Positions 1-10,192 of a stretch of DNA of 64,000 bases are shown in pieces (positions within the stretch are counted from its first letter, which is position 1; the number at the start of each line of letters is the position of its first letter). The stretch is from NCBI RefSeq assembly GCF_029867415.1, contig NW_026705452.1, positions 372,001-436,000 on the forward strand. The letters are read 5' to 3'. The DNA is from Vicia villosa (taxonomy: Eukaryota; Streptophyta; Magnoliopsida; Fabales; Fabaceae). Made by a program: the position numbers and the translations under genes. The notes beneath the pieces are model-generated. The model was not told the origin of the DNA. It worked only from the letters and a program-made list of their open reading frames with translations, and searched no databases.

Positions 1-329
1 ACCCTTCCCCGAACTACGTAGACTCTGATCCTCCATAAGGAGGTACGTAGGTACTTGGCAACAAGGCGAGTCCCCTTCCCCAAAATTCTAATTAGGTTCG
101 AATTTTACCATTCACTCTCTTCATTTCCTTAGCAATTAACCTTAACAATTTTAGCCATAAACCTTTGCCTTAAATTCAAAACCTCAGGAAAGGGTTAAGG
201 GTGCCTAACACATTGCCTTGACCCGAATATAATATCTTACCCTGAATCTCTTAACTGCGTAGGGTTTCCTATTCGCCCTGGTAGAATAGGTGGCGACTCT
301 AAATTTAATTTTTAGGGCAGGTTGCTACA
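1..329 (+). repeat. 3' end of a Tat/Ogre-type LTR, cut by the window start
   Basis: The segment runs through a block resembling the last part of the Ogre 1 LTR: a 'ggaggtacgtagg' motif, then a 'gggtgcctaacac' stretch, then 'ggtggcgactct', and it ends in GCTACA at 329. The Ogre 1 LTR has the same order of motifs near its end (38530-38852) and ends in CGCTACA. No primer binding site follows, so this looks like the outer end of a 3' LTR or solo LTR rather than a 5' LTR. The possible duplication just outside is ATGAG (330-334), but its partner lies outside the window. The family is inferred from motif order only. Confidence 0.6.
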
Positions 330-1959
330 ATGAGTAGTAGGATTTATTGTATGTTGTTTGATTCGATTGAGATGTGTTAGGTTTTGGGGAATTTTGGGGT
401 TTTGGGAAGATTTGATGAATTGGAATGATAGTGATTGCATATGATGTTAATTGGTTCCTCAAACATGTTAACACTGTGTGATAACATGAATTCTGGTGTT
501 GTTTTTGTGTTTGAATCATTTGGGTAAGAATTGAATGGAAATAGAAATGGTTAGATGCTGTCAAAACTGTGTTTTTGGGGCTGCAGGTACGAGGTAATCA
601 GTTACCGTGGTGTGCTAACTAATTACTTGACGTTACGTCAACGAAGAAGTGCTATTCGTTGTGCAGTAACCGGTTACTGAAATGAGGTAACCGGTTACCG
701 TTGTTTGAAAATGTGTTATTGTTGTTGTTTGGGAGGCAGTAACCGTTTACTTGGATTGAGGTAACCGGTCACCGCTGTTACAAACAGAATCCAGGGTTAC
801 TCTGCCAGGCAGTAACCGGTTACTTGAAATGAGGTAATCGGTTACCGCTGTTTGTAAAATATAGTATTTTATAAAATTCATATCTTTTAAACCGTTTATC
901 CGTTTTGAGTACGGTTTTGAGCATCGTGAAGCTAATAAATTATTCTATGTTACTGAATGATGCGTGGGAATAGTAGTTGGCTTTATTTTAAATTCCTCGA
1001 TTTAAATTCTTGGTACTGTATCGTACATTGTGTGCATAACTGATTATTGTGACAATGTGGATGTGCTGTGACAATATGTATGATGAAATATTGTGCCTGG
1101 TGTGAATTATATATTGTGATCGTTTGGATTATGTTGAGGTGTGAATACATAACCATAACTTTTGTTGGTGTTGATGATTAGCATGCGATAGGTGATGCAT
1201 GCATACATAATCATAATTGGGGCTGTATCCTGGTGGTGTTGGATCAGCGATAGCTAATTCCCATTGTGTGGAATTGGTGAGTGGAGGTAGCCGTATCCTT
1301 GATGATGGTGGATCGGTGAGATGGGTTAATGCCATGGATTGGTACCGCATGTATGTAGTTGTATAGCATTAAGTTGTATGTATGATTATATCATGAATGG
1401 AAGATGTCCAATGTTATAATGTGTTGTAATTGATTTAATCGGTGTGTTTGATGTATCATTGTGGAATACCTGAATATGTTCGATTGGGTGAACAATATGC
1501 ATGATGTCTTGTTATTTATGGATTTATAACATTGATGAATTGTGAATGAGACTCACCCTTACTGTTGACATTTTTTTCAGATGAGTAGCGGCCTGTGCTT
1601 GGTGAGGATAACTCGTAGAGTTACTTCGTTTAGTTCGATTGTGTCGGTGTCATGCTCTGGTATTGTAACACTGGGGGACGTTTATTTTAGTATTTGTTTG
1701 TTGGATTATTTCTTATGTTAGAATACTGTTTTAATGGTTTGAATCGGTGAATTTTGGTGTGAATACCGATTATTTATATTATTCAGTTGTTTAAGTATTT
1801 TCCGCTGTGTTAACATATTTACTGAATAATATGGGTTGATGTTTCCCCTAATGCATGACACAGTTTATTGTTTTAAATATTATGAAGCTGTAATACCCTT
1901 TTTATGTTTTACTCTGAATTTTATTTGATATTCCACGGGGTTTTAGAAGGGTGTTACAG
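330..1959. repeat. LTR-like non-coding region of unassigned family
   Basis: There is no convincing ORF on either strand. The right edge ends in GGGTGTTACA at 1959, a typical LTR terminus, and the next base begins a different sequence belonging to the copia remnant D. Inside are a palindrome array (593-846) and a stretch resembling an intron acceptor ('tttttttcag' near 1579). The left end was not found because the neighbouring Ogre-type LTR abuts at 329/330. Orientation cannot be decided because LTR ends are inverted repeats. It may be an LTR of a chromovirus-type Ty3/gypsy element, but this is only a guess. Confidence 0.4.
593..846. repeat. Array of seven GTAACCGGTTAC-type palindromes
   Basis: Copies start near 593, 665, 686, 738, 760, 811 and 833. 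Each is a 14 bp inverted repeat of the form (A/G)GTAACCGGTTAC(C/T) with at most one or two mismatches. The copies alternate between an AG...CT form and a GG...CC form, and pairs are separated by 'tgaaatga' or a similar short linker. This resembles the palindrome arrays in the copia A and Ogre 1 LTRs, although the sequence differs. Confidence 0.85.
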
Positions 1960-2115
1960 TTTCGACCGATAAACCTAATAAACTCATATTTAAATTTGGA
2001 CAAAATAAGAACATTTTGCAAAGATAGTTAGAATTATTAGAAACTTGTTACAAACTTACTAAAGTTCTGGTAGCACTCTGGCATGGTCTCAATAACTCGT
2101 GTTATTTAAAAATTA

Positions 2116-3090
2116 TTAATCCAAAACCTTGATACTGATAGTTACTTGAAAATTATGGGTCTTACAAGTGGTAAGGTAAAGAAGGGAACCGATCATACCT
2201 CTATACCTTTTTGCATCAAGTGGCTTACCATGTTCATCCCGATCAAGATTAATAGCAGTAGGCATTAGAGTGTCAATGACCTTTGATTTTGCCATATCGA
2301 AGTGCTTTAGTAGCTCTTGACAATACTTGGTTTGACTCACAAAGGTTCCTTCCTTGAGTTGCTTGATTTGAAGTCCACGAAAGTAGTTCAATACACCCAT
2401 CATGTTCATTTCAAATTCTCCCTGCATAAGCTTAGAAAACTCCTTGACTAAAGACATGTTAGTAGATCCAAAAATAATATCATCTACAAATACTTGAACT
2501 AATATAGAGTGTTTTTCATGCCTCTTAATGAAGAGATTTGTGCCTACTTTTCCCCTTGAAAAACCTTGATTAATCAAAAAATTGCTAAGACGCTCGTACC
2601 AAGCCCGAGGAGTTTGTTTAAGACCGTACAAGGCACACTTAAGCTTATAGACATGGTTGGGATAATCAAAGTTTTCAAAAAGGCACTTCTTCATTAATAT
2701 AGCCATTCAAAAAGGCACTCTTAACATCCATTTGATATAATTTAAAATCTTGTCAGCATGCATAAGCAATCAACAAGCGTATAGCTTCGAGTCGGGCGAA
2801 GGGAGCGTAAGTCTCCTCATAGTCGATCCCTTCATCTTGATTATACCCTTGAGCAACAAGACGAGCCTTGTTGCGAGTTATAATTCAACTAACGTCTAGT
2901 TTGTTCCTAAATACCCATTTAGTGCCAATTACTCGATGGTCTTGCGGAGGAGGGACAAGGTCCCAAACCTCATTCCTCTTAAATTGGTTTAGTTCCTCTT
3001 GCATAGCTAAAAACCAATGTTCATTGAATAAGGAATCTTTGGAGTTTTTAGGCTCAATTTGAGAGAAGAAAGCATAGTAATAACAGAAGT
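2116..3090 (-). pseudogene. Copia reverse transcriptase remnant (element D)
   Basis: Reverse transcriptase copies element RNA into DNA. The longest open piece (2116-2706) holds YALYGLKQ-like and RAWYERL motifs, the palm motif FVDDIIFGS (about 2475-2500), and YRGMIGSLLYLT near its end. Upstream on the minus strand, 2707-2900 still encodes recognisable RT start sequence ([22 protein letters not shown]), but it is interrupted by a stop near 2755. The catalytic Asp pair is present. RNase H, which should follow, is absent because the remnant ends soon after. The region 3094-3343 on the same strand is an acidic linker between integrase and RT, open in two overlapping frames, so at least one frameshift is present. 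Confidence 0.8.
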
Positions 3091-3532
3091 TACTTATCTT
3101 TGACCGTGCTGTAACCCCTTTTGAGATGTATCATAGGATATTTTCCATAGGATGGTCCTTTTAGGATTTCCATTCAAGAGGGAGATCACTTTTATCACTT
3201 GGGTGATCTTCCATTTTGTCTTCGGGTGCTTGATCCGTTTCCTCCTGAATTTTCTCCGGTATGAGGCAGTCTTTTTCTTCATCAATTTTAGCATCCGGAT
3301 CTTTTAGTATACTCTGAGACGAGATACCTGCACCATCAAACATAATACCTTTTCCGACCAGTTTCGGATAAGACTCATCAAAGGAGACATGTACAGACTC
3401 TTCAACGATATGTAACCTCTTATTGTATACCCTATAAGCTTTACTAGATTGAGTGTATCCTAGGAAGATACATTCATATGCTTTTGCATCAAATTTTCCA
3501 AGGTTTTCTTTTCCGTTATTTAGAACAAAACA

Positions 3533-4330
3533 TTAACATCCAAAAACGTGGAGGTGTGAAATATTTGGCTTCTTATCCTTTAAAAGTTCATATGGGGTTT
3601 TGTTTAGAATAGGACGTATTAGAATCCTATTTAAAACATAGCAAGCCGTATTTATGGCATCAACCCAAAAATATTTAAGAAGGCCAGGTTCATTAATCAT
3701 AGTTCTTCTGAGTTCTTCCAAAACACGGTTTTTATGTTCTGCCACTCCATTTTGGTGTGGAGTGCGAGGTGCGGAAAAATTATGATTAATCCCATGTTTT
3801 TTACAAAACACTTCGAAGAGGAACGTTTTGAATTCACCTCCGTGATCGCTTCGGATGGTAACAATGCTAGTGTTCAACTTATTTTGAGACATTTTGGCGA
3901 ATTTTTTAAATGCGGAGAAGGTGTCACTTTTGGTAGCCAAGAAAGTCGTACAATAGAACCTAGAGAAATCATCCACTATGATGAACCCATAATAGTTTCC
4001 ACCTAGAATTTTTATTCTAGATGGTCCAAAAAGGTCCATATGAAGAAGTTCATAGGGTCTCGATATGGAAACGATATTTTTTTATTTAAACGAGATCCTT
4101 GTTTGCTTCCCCATTTGACAAGCGTCACATGAGTGATCTTTGGAAAACTTAATTTTTGGTAATCCAACAACTATGTCTTTTGAAACGATTTTATTTAGCA
4201 AGTCAAAATTGACGTGCGCTAAACTTCTATGCCAAAGCCATGAATATTCACTCATAGTGTCTTGAGCAACTGCTATCGAGAAACCATCTTCTCTCAGAGG
4301 ACTCGAGACATTCCATCTACAATATTAAAT
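3533..4330 (-). pseudogene. Copia GAG-pre-integrase and integrase core remnant (element D)
   Basis: Integrase inserts the cDNA into the host chromosome. The minus strand first encodes a GAG-pre-integrase zinc-binding block (WLWHRSLAHVNFDLLNK ... CDACQMGK, about 4080-4275). The DDE core follows at 3533-4039 with the three acidic positions in MDLFGP, RSDHGGEF and NGVAEHKN. It ends with LNRILIRPILNKTPYELL, standard for copia integrases. The core is open for 168 codons but is separated from the pre-integrase block by frame breaks. The plus-strand ORF at 3734-4006 is only its complement. Confidence 0.85.
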
Positions 4331-4351
4331 AAGGGAAATAGGTACCCAATT

Positions 4352-5248
4352 TTAATTGGGTCCTTGTGTGTGAGTGAAACAAAGGTTGCTCTTGGGGAAC
4401 CATTTGAAGATGCCTTTAGGGACTGAGAATCTTCTAAAACGACATTTCCTAATAGTGTGACCCGTTTTACAACAATATAGACATGTCAAGTTTGTATGGT
4501 CGTTAAGTTTGCTTGATTGATCCTTTATCACATAAGTGTATTTTTGATAAGGATTAATCATACTATTTCTAAATTATGATTGATAAATAGCAAAGGTAAC
4601 TTTAGGTTGTGAATATTTGTCTAATTTAGTTTTGAGAGCTCTAACCTCTCTTTGCCAAATGTGACAAGATTCACATCCACCCCATTTAGACCAAAAATCC
4701 TTGTCATTTTCGCTCTTTCCTTTGATAGCCTCTATCACTGAGGCCTTGAGAGTTTCTAATTCCTTTTTGGATTCGGAAACCTTTTTTTCGAGGTATGAAA
4801 AGATTTTATTATTTGAAGCCAAGCGTTTGAAAGCTTCCTTGGCTTCTTGATGTAGAGTATCAAAGGCTTTTGGTAACTCAAAATAAGAAATTTTATCAAC
4901 ATTGATATATTTGAATTCTTTTTCTTCTGTTGGTGTGCCATAAGACATAGATTAACTGTCTCCTCTTCATCATTAGAGTCCTCTTTGCTGGAAGAATCAC
5001 TATCACTTTCCCAAGCGATGTATGCCCTCCTAGCTTTTGTTGATTTCTTTTGAAACTTATTCTCTGTCTTGTCTTTCTTGAGCGATGGACATTCCGACTT
5101 GTAGTGACCGGGTTTACCGCAATTGTAGCATGATCCTTTTGGCTTATATTTCTTACCTTCATCTTGCTTGTTGGGCTTGGCTTGACGTCTATAGTCGACG
5201 AGGTTGTTGTCCAAATGTTTGATTTCATTTTTGCGTAGATATCTAATA
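4352..5248 (-). pseudogene. Copia gag C-terminal part with two CCHC knuckles (element D)
   Basis: Gag forms the particle that packages element RNA. The minus strand encodes a first knuckle CYNCGKPGHYKSEC (about 5090-5135, spacing C-2-C-4-H-4-C), a lysine- and serine-rich acidic stretch, a coiled-coil-like segment, a CESCHIWQREVRALK motif, and a second knuckle CLYCCKTGHTIRKC (about 4440-4490). The pieces lie in three overlapping reading frames, so there are at least two frameshifts. The gag N-terminus is missing because LTR C starts at 5249; the first residues of the open frame reaching 5276 come from LTR C, not gag. Confidence 0.8.
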
Positions 5249-5806
5249 TGTTATACCATAGTTTGGTTGTAATCATATCTTAGAGTTTAGATGATAACAA
5301 TTAAATTAATTTTGTATATGAAAATGTGGTACTCTAATTCTATGTTTCTTATTTAAGAAGAAGTTCTAACTCAAGTACAATTAGGACACGGACTTTGTAT
5401 AACGCTGAACAAACAAGAAAGAAAAGTCACACTGAAGTTCAAGAAGTTCTAATGCATGAAGTAACTTCTGAATGCACCAACTGCTGTAGACAGATTCTGA
5501 TAGAAGTTATATTCACAAAGTCAAGACAGAAGTTATGAAGAAAAGGAAAAACAAAATGCAAAGTTATGATACAAGATAAAATACTGTTAGAGACATAATG
5601 ATTAAAAGACGGCTAAAGCATTTATGAGGAACAAATATTAAGAAGCGTGGAAAGCACAATTAATCAAGACGACACGTAACATTTATTACATACCAGCTTA
5701 TGAGGATGCAACAAACAACATTTCCAAAAGGCTATAAATAGAAGATCATTTGAAAAAGAAAGCAGAGAATACTGACGTGAACTCTTACGCTGAAAGAGAA
5801 TATTTC
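5249..5806 (+). repeat. Copia LTR C, piece 1
   Basis: It starts TGTTATACCATAG and aligns with the start of the copia B LTR (TGTTAGAACAAGA), sharing 'gatgataaca' and 'aatgtggtactctaat' further in. A TATA box (CTATAAATAGAAG) lies at about 5731-5743. The piece stops at ATTTC (5802-5806), the target-site duplication of the Retand-like insertion, and resumes at 24055. It was itself inserted into the gag of element D; TAATA (5244-5248) may be one copy of its duplication. No coding potential is seen. Confidence 0.8.
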
Positions 5807-6215
5807 TGATCTTTCCGAGCGGATCAGATGGCCAGTAACAATGAAGGCTTGAAGTTCAGGATGGTTGATGGGAAAAAAGGGTTGTACCTGCAAGGCACTC
5901 TGATGCCAAAGTAAGTAGGTATTCCACAAGGTACAACAAAGTGAGAAAATTTGCGGGTGGAAAAAGATTACCTTGCCCTCTGTGTGGAGAGGGCTATTTA
6001 TAGGGTGTTCTTATGCGGATTAGACTCCTCCTTCTGAGGCGTATATTTAGGTGACACGCGGGCTGGTTGTTTACTGGGCACGAGGGTCCCTCGTGGTCGG
6101 CTGTCTTTTGAGTTTGTCCGGAGCAACCGGGCGGAACTTGTCACGCGTGGTCTTAAAGTGTCTTGGGCCGAAGGCTGGATTGGCCCAATTATACTGATTG
6201 GGTCGGTCCAGAACA
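5807..6215 (-). repeat. 3' LTR of the Retand-like element
   Basis: This 409 bp terminal repeat matches 23647-24054. On the minus strand it begins TGTTCTGGACCG (6215 downward) and ends in GATCA at 5807. A minus-strand TATA box, CCCTATAAATAGCCC, lies at about 5992-6006. The repeat is short for the Tat lineage. Confidence 0.9.
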
Positions 6216-6225
6216 GGAGCCCCCC
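6216..6225 (-). other. Polypurine tract of the Retand-like element
   Basis: The minus strand reads GGGGGGCTCC immediately before the 3' LTR start, the expected position for the plus-strand DNA primer. Confidence 0.75.
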
Positions 6226-7125
6226 AAGTCGTTGCTTCTGGTCGAGGGAGTGACAACTTCGGGGAAGTTGATCCGGGGGATCTCCAGGGGACCCGAGCCT
6301 GGGCATCCGTGGAGGATAAGTCTCACGTTCCCGGGGAGAAGGAGGGTCAGGCTGGGAGTAGGGAAGCGTGTCATTTCAGAAAAGCTGGTAGGGTGGCGTG
6401 TCGCATTTAATTGGAAATGATGGCTACCCTATTACCTAGGCAGTTAAGGTTAATGATGGCCACACTTTTGCACAGTGTTGCACGTGCGGCGCATGTGACG
6501 CCTTTAGCAGCCTATAAGTAGAAGGATCCATCATTTCCCCAAACTTTTCAAATTCTGTTGCATCGTTCTTCTCCCTCCGCCGGCGATCGTGAGCTCTTGT
6601 AGTGGTGTTTTCTACCAATTCTTCAACCTTCTCGTCAGAATCGTACTTGTAAGTTTACTATTGATTCCTGTTTTCCATATTTTATGTTTCGATTGTTGTT
6701 TAGAACCGTTTGCATGTGGCTAGGATTGATTTCTAGGACGATTTTGTTGAAGGTTCATGATGAAGTTGGTAGTGGATGGCAGAGATAGAAAGTTTCTCCG
6801 TCGTTCATGACTGCGTATGGTTTAATCCTCTGTTTAAGCTCAGTTTTCAATTTTGTTGATAGTTGTTTGAGAGTGTTTGTCCATCGTTGATTGTGGTTTT
6901 AGTATTTTCTCTAGGGACGTAGGTCGTTGTGATATAACCTGCGTTTTTTCCCTTTCCTCGGGCGCGTACCTCATCTAGCTCGGAATCTGTAATTCTGGAG
7001 GGGGCAAGGACGCAGATCATTTGGTCTCTGGGCCATTGGTGTGCCCTTTCACTCTGGACGATGGTGGAAGGGTGGATTTGATTGAATTGTCGAATTCACT
7101 ATTCTCCCCTGTGTTTCAGGTGAAT
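6226..7125 (+). promoter_or_regulatory. Promoter, leader and 5'-UTR intron of the antisense gene
   Basis: This stretch lies between the polypurine tract and the antisense ORF and codes for nothing evident. A TATA box (TATAAGTA, 6513-6520) on the plus strand is followed by a CT-rich leader. A strong donor (CTT|GTAAGTTT, intron from 6649) and an acceptor (TGTTTCAG, ending 7119) would remove a 471 nt intron and leave the start codon at 7126, six bases into the next exon. The arrangement is that of an ordinary plant gene promoter with a leader intron, and it points against the element's own transcription. The splice sites are predicted from consensus only. Confidence 0.55.
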
Positions 7126-9183
7126 ATGGCCGATGAACGGCGTTCAACGGTATCGGGCTCGTCCTCTTCTACTCCTCCAGCTCGTCCGGACATATCCCCG
7201 CTGGCTTGGGTGCACCAAAAAGCGCTCGACGTGGAGAGTTATTTCGTGGAAGATGATTCAGATATCGTCGCGGATGTAGGGGAAGGGTGGTCGGTGCTCA
7301 TCCCGGCTGAAGAGAATCGCATCTGTGACGTGTACGCTCCTGATTTGCTTCCGATGTACGAGGTCGTATTCCGGGAGATAGGATTTCGCGTTCCTTTTAC
7401 TGAGTTTCAGGTGGGCGTTCTTAATCATCTGGAGGTAGCCCCCGGACGGCTTCACCCGAACTCGATTGCCTTCATCCGAGCATTTGAGCTGGTCTGCACA
7501 CATCTGAAGATAGGGGCAACGATCCCTTTGTTTTTTTATATATTATGTGTGCAGTGCACGGTGCGGGATGGCCGCTTCGGATGGGTATCCTTGAAGCAAT
7601 CCAAAAAGATATTCAAATCTTATTCGGATTCCTTGAAGGGTTATAAGCCCCGCTTCTTCCTTCTCCGCCCACAGTCCCCGGAGGCCCGAGATAGTGTTTT
7701 TGCTCGTGTGCCGACCTTAGATATCCACGGTCGTCCGGTGCTCAACTATATAGGGGAGCCTGTCACCTCTCGCAGGCATAAGTTCATGTTCTTTTGGTCC
7801 CGTGATCATTTTGAGTATGGTACCGACCAGTACATTACTAGGCTTTCAGACTTGGATGAAGATGCTCGGGGAGATTATGCTGTTCTCCAGAAGTTCGTGC
7901 AAGGCCTTCCTCCGGCCGCCAAAGTGGATCGATCGGGGATATCCATTGTTAGCGAAGACGGAGCACTTATTAGGGAACCGGGAGTGATTAGCATAAAGGA
8001 ACTTTTGGCTGAGGGAACTGATGAAGGGGCTTTTGCCTACCTGGGTATTTGCCCCTTCCTTCTTGTCTCGTTTTTTGATTTCCCTCTATTGTTTTTATAG
8101 CTTTTTTCTTTTTCGTAGTGATTTCATGATGGGCTGGCTTCTCATGTTTTTCTTTTTCTTTGCAGATTCAATGGATCGTGCTCGTCATGACCGGATGCTC
8201 AGGCAAGCGAGCAAGCTAAAGGGGTCGTTAAGAAGAGTGCTGGTCCCAAGTTGGCAGCTGTGCAGAGGTCCCCGACTGCAGGCTCGGGTGCCTCCTCTTC
8301 TTCTGCTGCTGCTGGTTCCCCTTTGAGGGCTTCTAATCAGGGTGAGTCTTTGAGGCCGATCACGGTACTTCCTTCTCCTCTTCGTCTGTAGCCGGATCCA
8401 GATGCATTGGTTCGTCGCAAGCAACAGAGGACTGAGGCCGTGGATATAACTCTGGAGGAGGCCGGTGATATCTTTACCATTCCTTCGTGCTTCCTCCAGC
8501 CCCGGTTCTTCGAGGGAGGGCCCTCTTTGACCATTCCCCGTGCTGAGTCTCTTCATATCGAGGGTTTGGAGCCCTCTGTTCGTCAAAGGTTCCTTGTGCA
8601 GGATGCTTCAGCCTTGGTTCGGGTTCTTGAGATGGCTACTCTCTATGCTTGCTCGGCCCTTTTGTCTGCGGAGGCAGTGAGATTGCTCGAGGAGGATGTC
8701 AAGATGAAGACCTCTGCCCTGATGGACCGAGAGCAGCTGCTGAAGGAGCAGGGCGAAGAGTTGGCGTCCGTGAAGGCTCGGATGAGTGCGAAAGAGGATG
8801 CCTTGGCTGATGTGCAAGGTCAATACACCTTTCTCTCCTGGACTCTGTATGGAGCGATGTTGTCCTCCTCGGTGAGGGAGGCCTCTCTTCGCCGTTCTCA
8901 AACTCCTGCTGAGGATGAGTCGGAAGAGGAGAGGGCTCTTTTAACCCGGGAGGATCTGATCCAATATATCAGAGTCTTGGGGAGCGATTGTGTAGCGGCT
9001 TCCGAGGATACCTATAACTCTATTGTGACCCAGCTCAAGTTTAAGAATCCTAGGGTGGAGTTGGTGACCGAGGGTACCGGGCCTTATCATCGCGTGGAGG
9101 GTGATCAGATTGTTTCTCCGGTCTTCGGGGAGGAGCCAGCAACTCAGGAAGCCGAGGAAGTCCAGATGGAGGAAGGTGCTTGA
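7126..9183 (+). pseudogene. Antisense additional ORF (aORF) of the Retand-like element
   Basis: The start MADERRSTV (7126) follows a predicted leader intron. Exon 1 (7126-8044, about 306 residues) has a region like the 'putative gypsy type transposon' family (Pfam Transposase_28, from memory): YEVVFREIGFRVPF, then GRLHPNSIAFIRAFELVC. An intron from 8045 (GTATTTGC) to 8165 (TTTGCAG) preserves the frame (AYL-D-SMDRARHD) and removes an in-frame TAG at 8098. Exon 2 has a frameshift near 8200-8209 and a TAG at 8389-8391, then is open to TGA at 9181-9183. The C-terminal half is a charged, coiled-coil-like region (about 8640-8820) with an acidic tail. The gene runs opposite to gag-pol. The protein's role is unknown in this lineage; the copy is broken. 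Confidence 0.75.
8045..8165 (+). other. Predicted intron within the aORF
   Basis: The 121 nt stretch starts GTATTTGCC, is T-rich, and ends CTTTGCAG. Removing it joins codon ...CTG G to AT TCA ATG in frame and skips the stop at 8098. Length and T-richness suit a plant intron. Confidence 0.6.
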
Positions 9184-9497
9184 AGGTTTTATGTTATAAG
9201 TGTTCAAATGATAGGCCTGCGAGCCTTTATTTTGTAATGATGTTCTGGGGGGTATGCCCCCTATTTTGATTTTGTATGTACATTTACCAACTCGGTCTTG
9301 ATGGCCGTAGTTGGGCAAATCTTCGGGATTTTTGCCCGTCTTTATTTAAAAGTACTTAGTTTTTAACGCTTTTGGTATTTTCCTTGGAATTTGTGTGCAT
9401 GGGTTTTAAGTTTTTGGGAGGTGTGTTATTGGTTCCCAACGTCTTTATTCATTAAAGGCTTGTTCGTTTCCCAAGCTTTTTGTTCCCCTTCTTCCTC
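9184..9497 (+). other. 3' flank of the aORF and spacer
   Basis: The sequence after the aORF stop is T-rich ('cctttattttgtaatgatg'), as expected for a 3' UTR, but no AATAAA is seen. No ORF is supported. The right end leads into the TATA box of the next small ORF. Confidence 0.4.
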
Positions 9498-9504
9498 TAT
9501 AAAA
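9498..9504 (+). promoter_or_regulatory. TATA box of a second antisense small gene
   Basis: TATAAAA lies 44 bases before a candidate start codon at 9548, on the strand opposite to gag-pol. A 'TATGCAG' that could be a splice acceptor lies at 9539-9545. Confidence 0.45.
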
Positions 9505-9547
9505 GGAGGTTTAATGGACATTTCTTTCTTCATTTTTGTATGCAGGA

Positions 9548-9785
9548 ATGGGTGGAGCTAAGGAGAAGAAAGTGTCTTCAACCTCGCGCTCTTGTGGAAC
9601 AAAAAGGATGAACGAGAAGAAGAAGGTTACGACCGGCTCCGCTTCTTGTTCCCAGGGGTTCTGATGATCCTGCTCAGTCGACTGGTGTGAGAGTCGTGGT
9701 TGACGCAAATGGTTCCTAGACCGAGTGGGATGAAGATTGGTATCAGTATCTTCACTCGGGGGAATTTGCCCGTCGAGAGGAGTGA
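9548..9785 (+). pseudogene. Second small antisense ORF in the Retand-like element
   Basis: ATG at 9548 opens a 38-codon basic, serine-rich frame (MGGAKEKKVSSTSRS...) that stops at 9662-9664. Just before that stop another frame takes over (SDDPAQSTGVRVVVDANGS), meets a TAG at 9717-9719, and continues as TEWDEDWYQYLHSGEFARR to TGA at 9783-9785. The acidic, aromatic-rich second half looks like real coding sequence, so I read this as one small gene of about 78 codons with one frameshift and one nonsense change. TATAAAA (9498) precedes it and AATAAA (9835) follows it. I recognise no family. The longer minus-strand ORF over the same place is judged a shadow. Confidence 0.4.
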
Positions 9786-10192
9786 AGCGTTTTCTTTTCA
9801 TTTGATGTTTGTTTTGTAATCTTCATGAATGATGAATAAAGTACCATTGTTGTGTTTTATGTGTTTATTTTGCCTATTTGGAAGGTTTGCTCGACTTATA
9901 ATGTATTGATCGCCAAGTGTGTGGAACTGTGGTCGATTGTCGGGGACATGTGCCTAGCATATGGTGAGTCTCAGATTTCGTTGTGTTGAGCTCCGAGGCT
10001 CATGGCGTGAACGGTCCCCTCGCGAGCGGGGCGTTTTGCCGTCGTGGTACGTGTTTACGACGGGATGCTCGGTATTCGGGTTCCCCGAAGGACAAGGAGT
10101 CTGCTCGAATAAAAGAGCGGGCTTCTGTCGTTTTGTTTCAGTTAGAGGTGCTCGGTGAGTACTAGACCACACCCGTGTTTTTTGCTGTAGTA
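9786..10192. other. Spacer between the small antisense ORF and integrase
   Basis: A polyadenylation-like AATAAA on the plus strand sits at 9835-9840, about 50 bases after the small antisense ORF. The rest is GC-richer than its surroundings, with short overlapping ORFs on both strands that show no domain. It belongs to the Retand-like element's 3' untranslated region, where convergent transcripts would meet. Confidence 0.4.

Larger units (their letters stand above)
1960..5248 (-). mobile_element. Copia element D: decayed Ty1/copia remnant
   Basis: Read on the minus strand the order is gag with CCHC knuckles, GAG-pre-integrase, integrase, then RT, which is the Ty1/copia order. RNase H and both LTRs are missing: the right side is cut by the start of LTR C at 5249 and the left side ends against the LTR-like block at 1959. 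Every domain is broken by stops or frameshifts. The gag shares its second zinc knuckle and following motif (KCRFRR or KCKFRR, VPKG) with copia A, so the two probably belong to one lineage. The FVDDIIFGS palm motif suggests the SIRE/Maximus group. Residual sequence at 1960-2115 shows no domain. Confidence 0.75.

Noticed and set aside
3734..4006. Plus-strand ORF of 90 codons over the copia D integrase
   Set aside because: It is the complement of a clear integrase core and has no domain of its own.
6163..6420. Plus- and minus-strand ORFs across the Retand-like LTR edge
   Set aside because: They span LTR, polypurine tract and promoter sequence, with no domain and several mutually overlapping frames.
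8342..8391. Possible second aORF intron (GTGAGT ... CTGTAG)
   Set aside because: Fifty bases is too short for a plant intron; the TAG is better explained as a nonsense change in an otherwise continuous frame.
9511..9801. Minus-strand ORF of 96 codons
   Set aside because: It overlaps the small antisense gene candidate, lies after integrase in the element and shows no recognisable motif.
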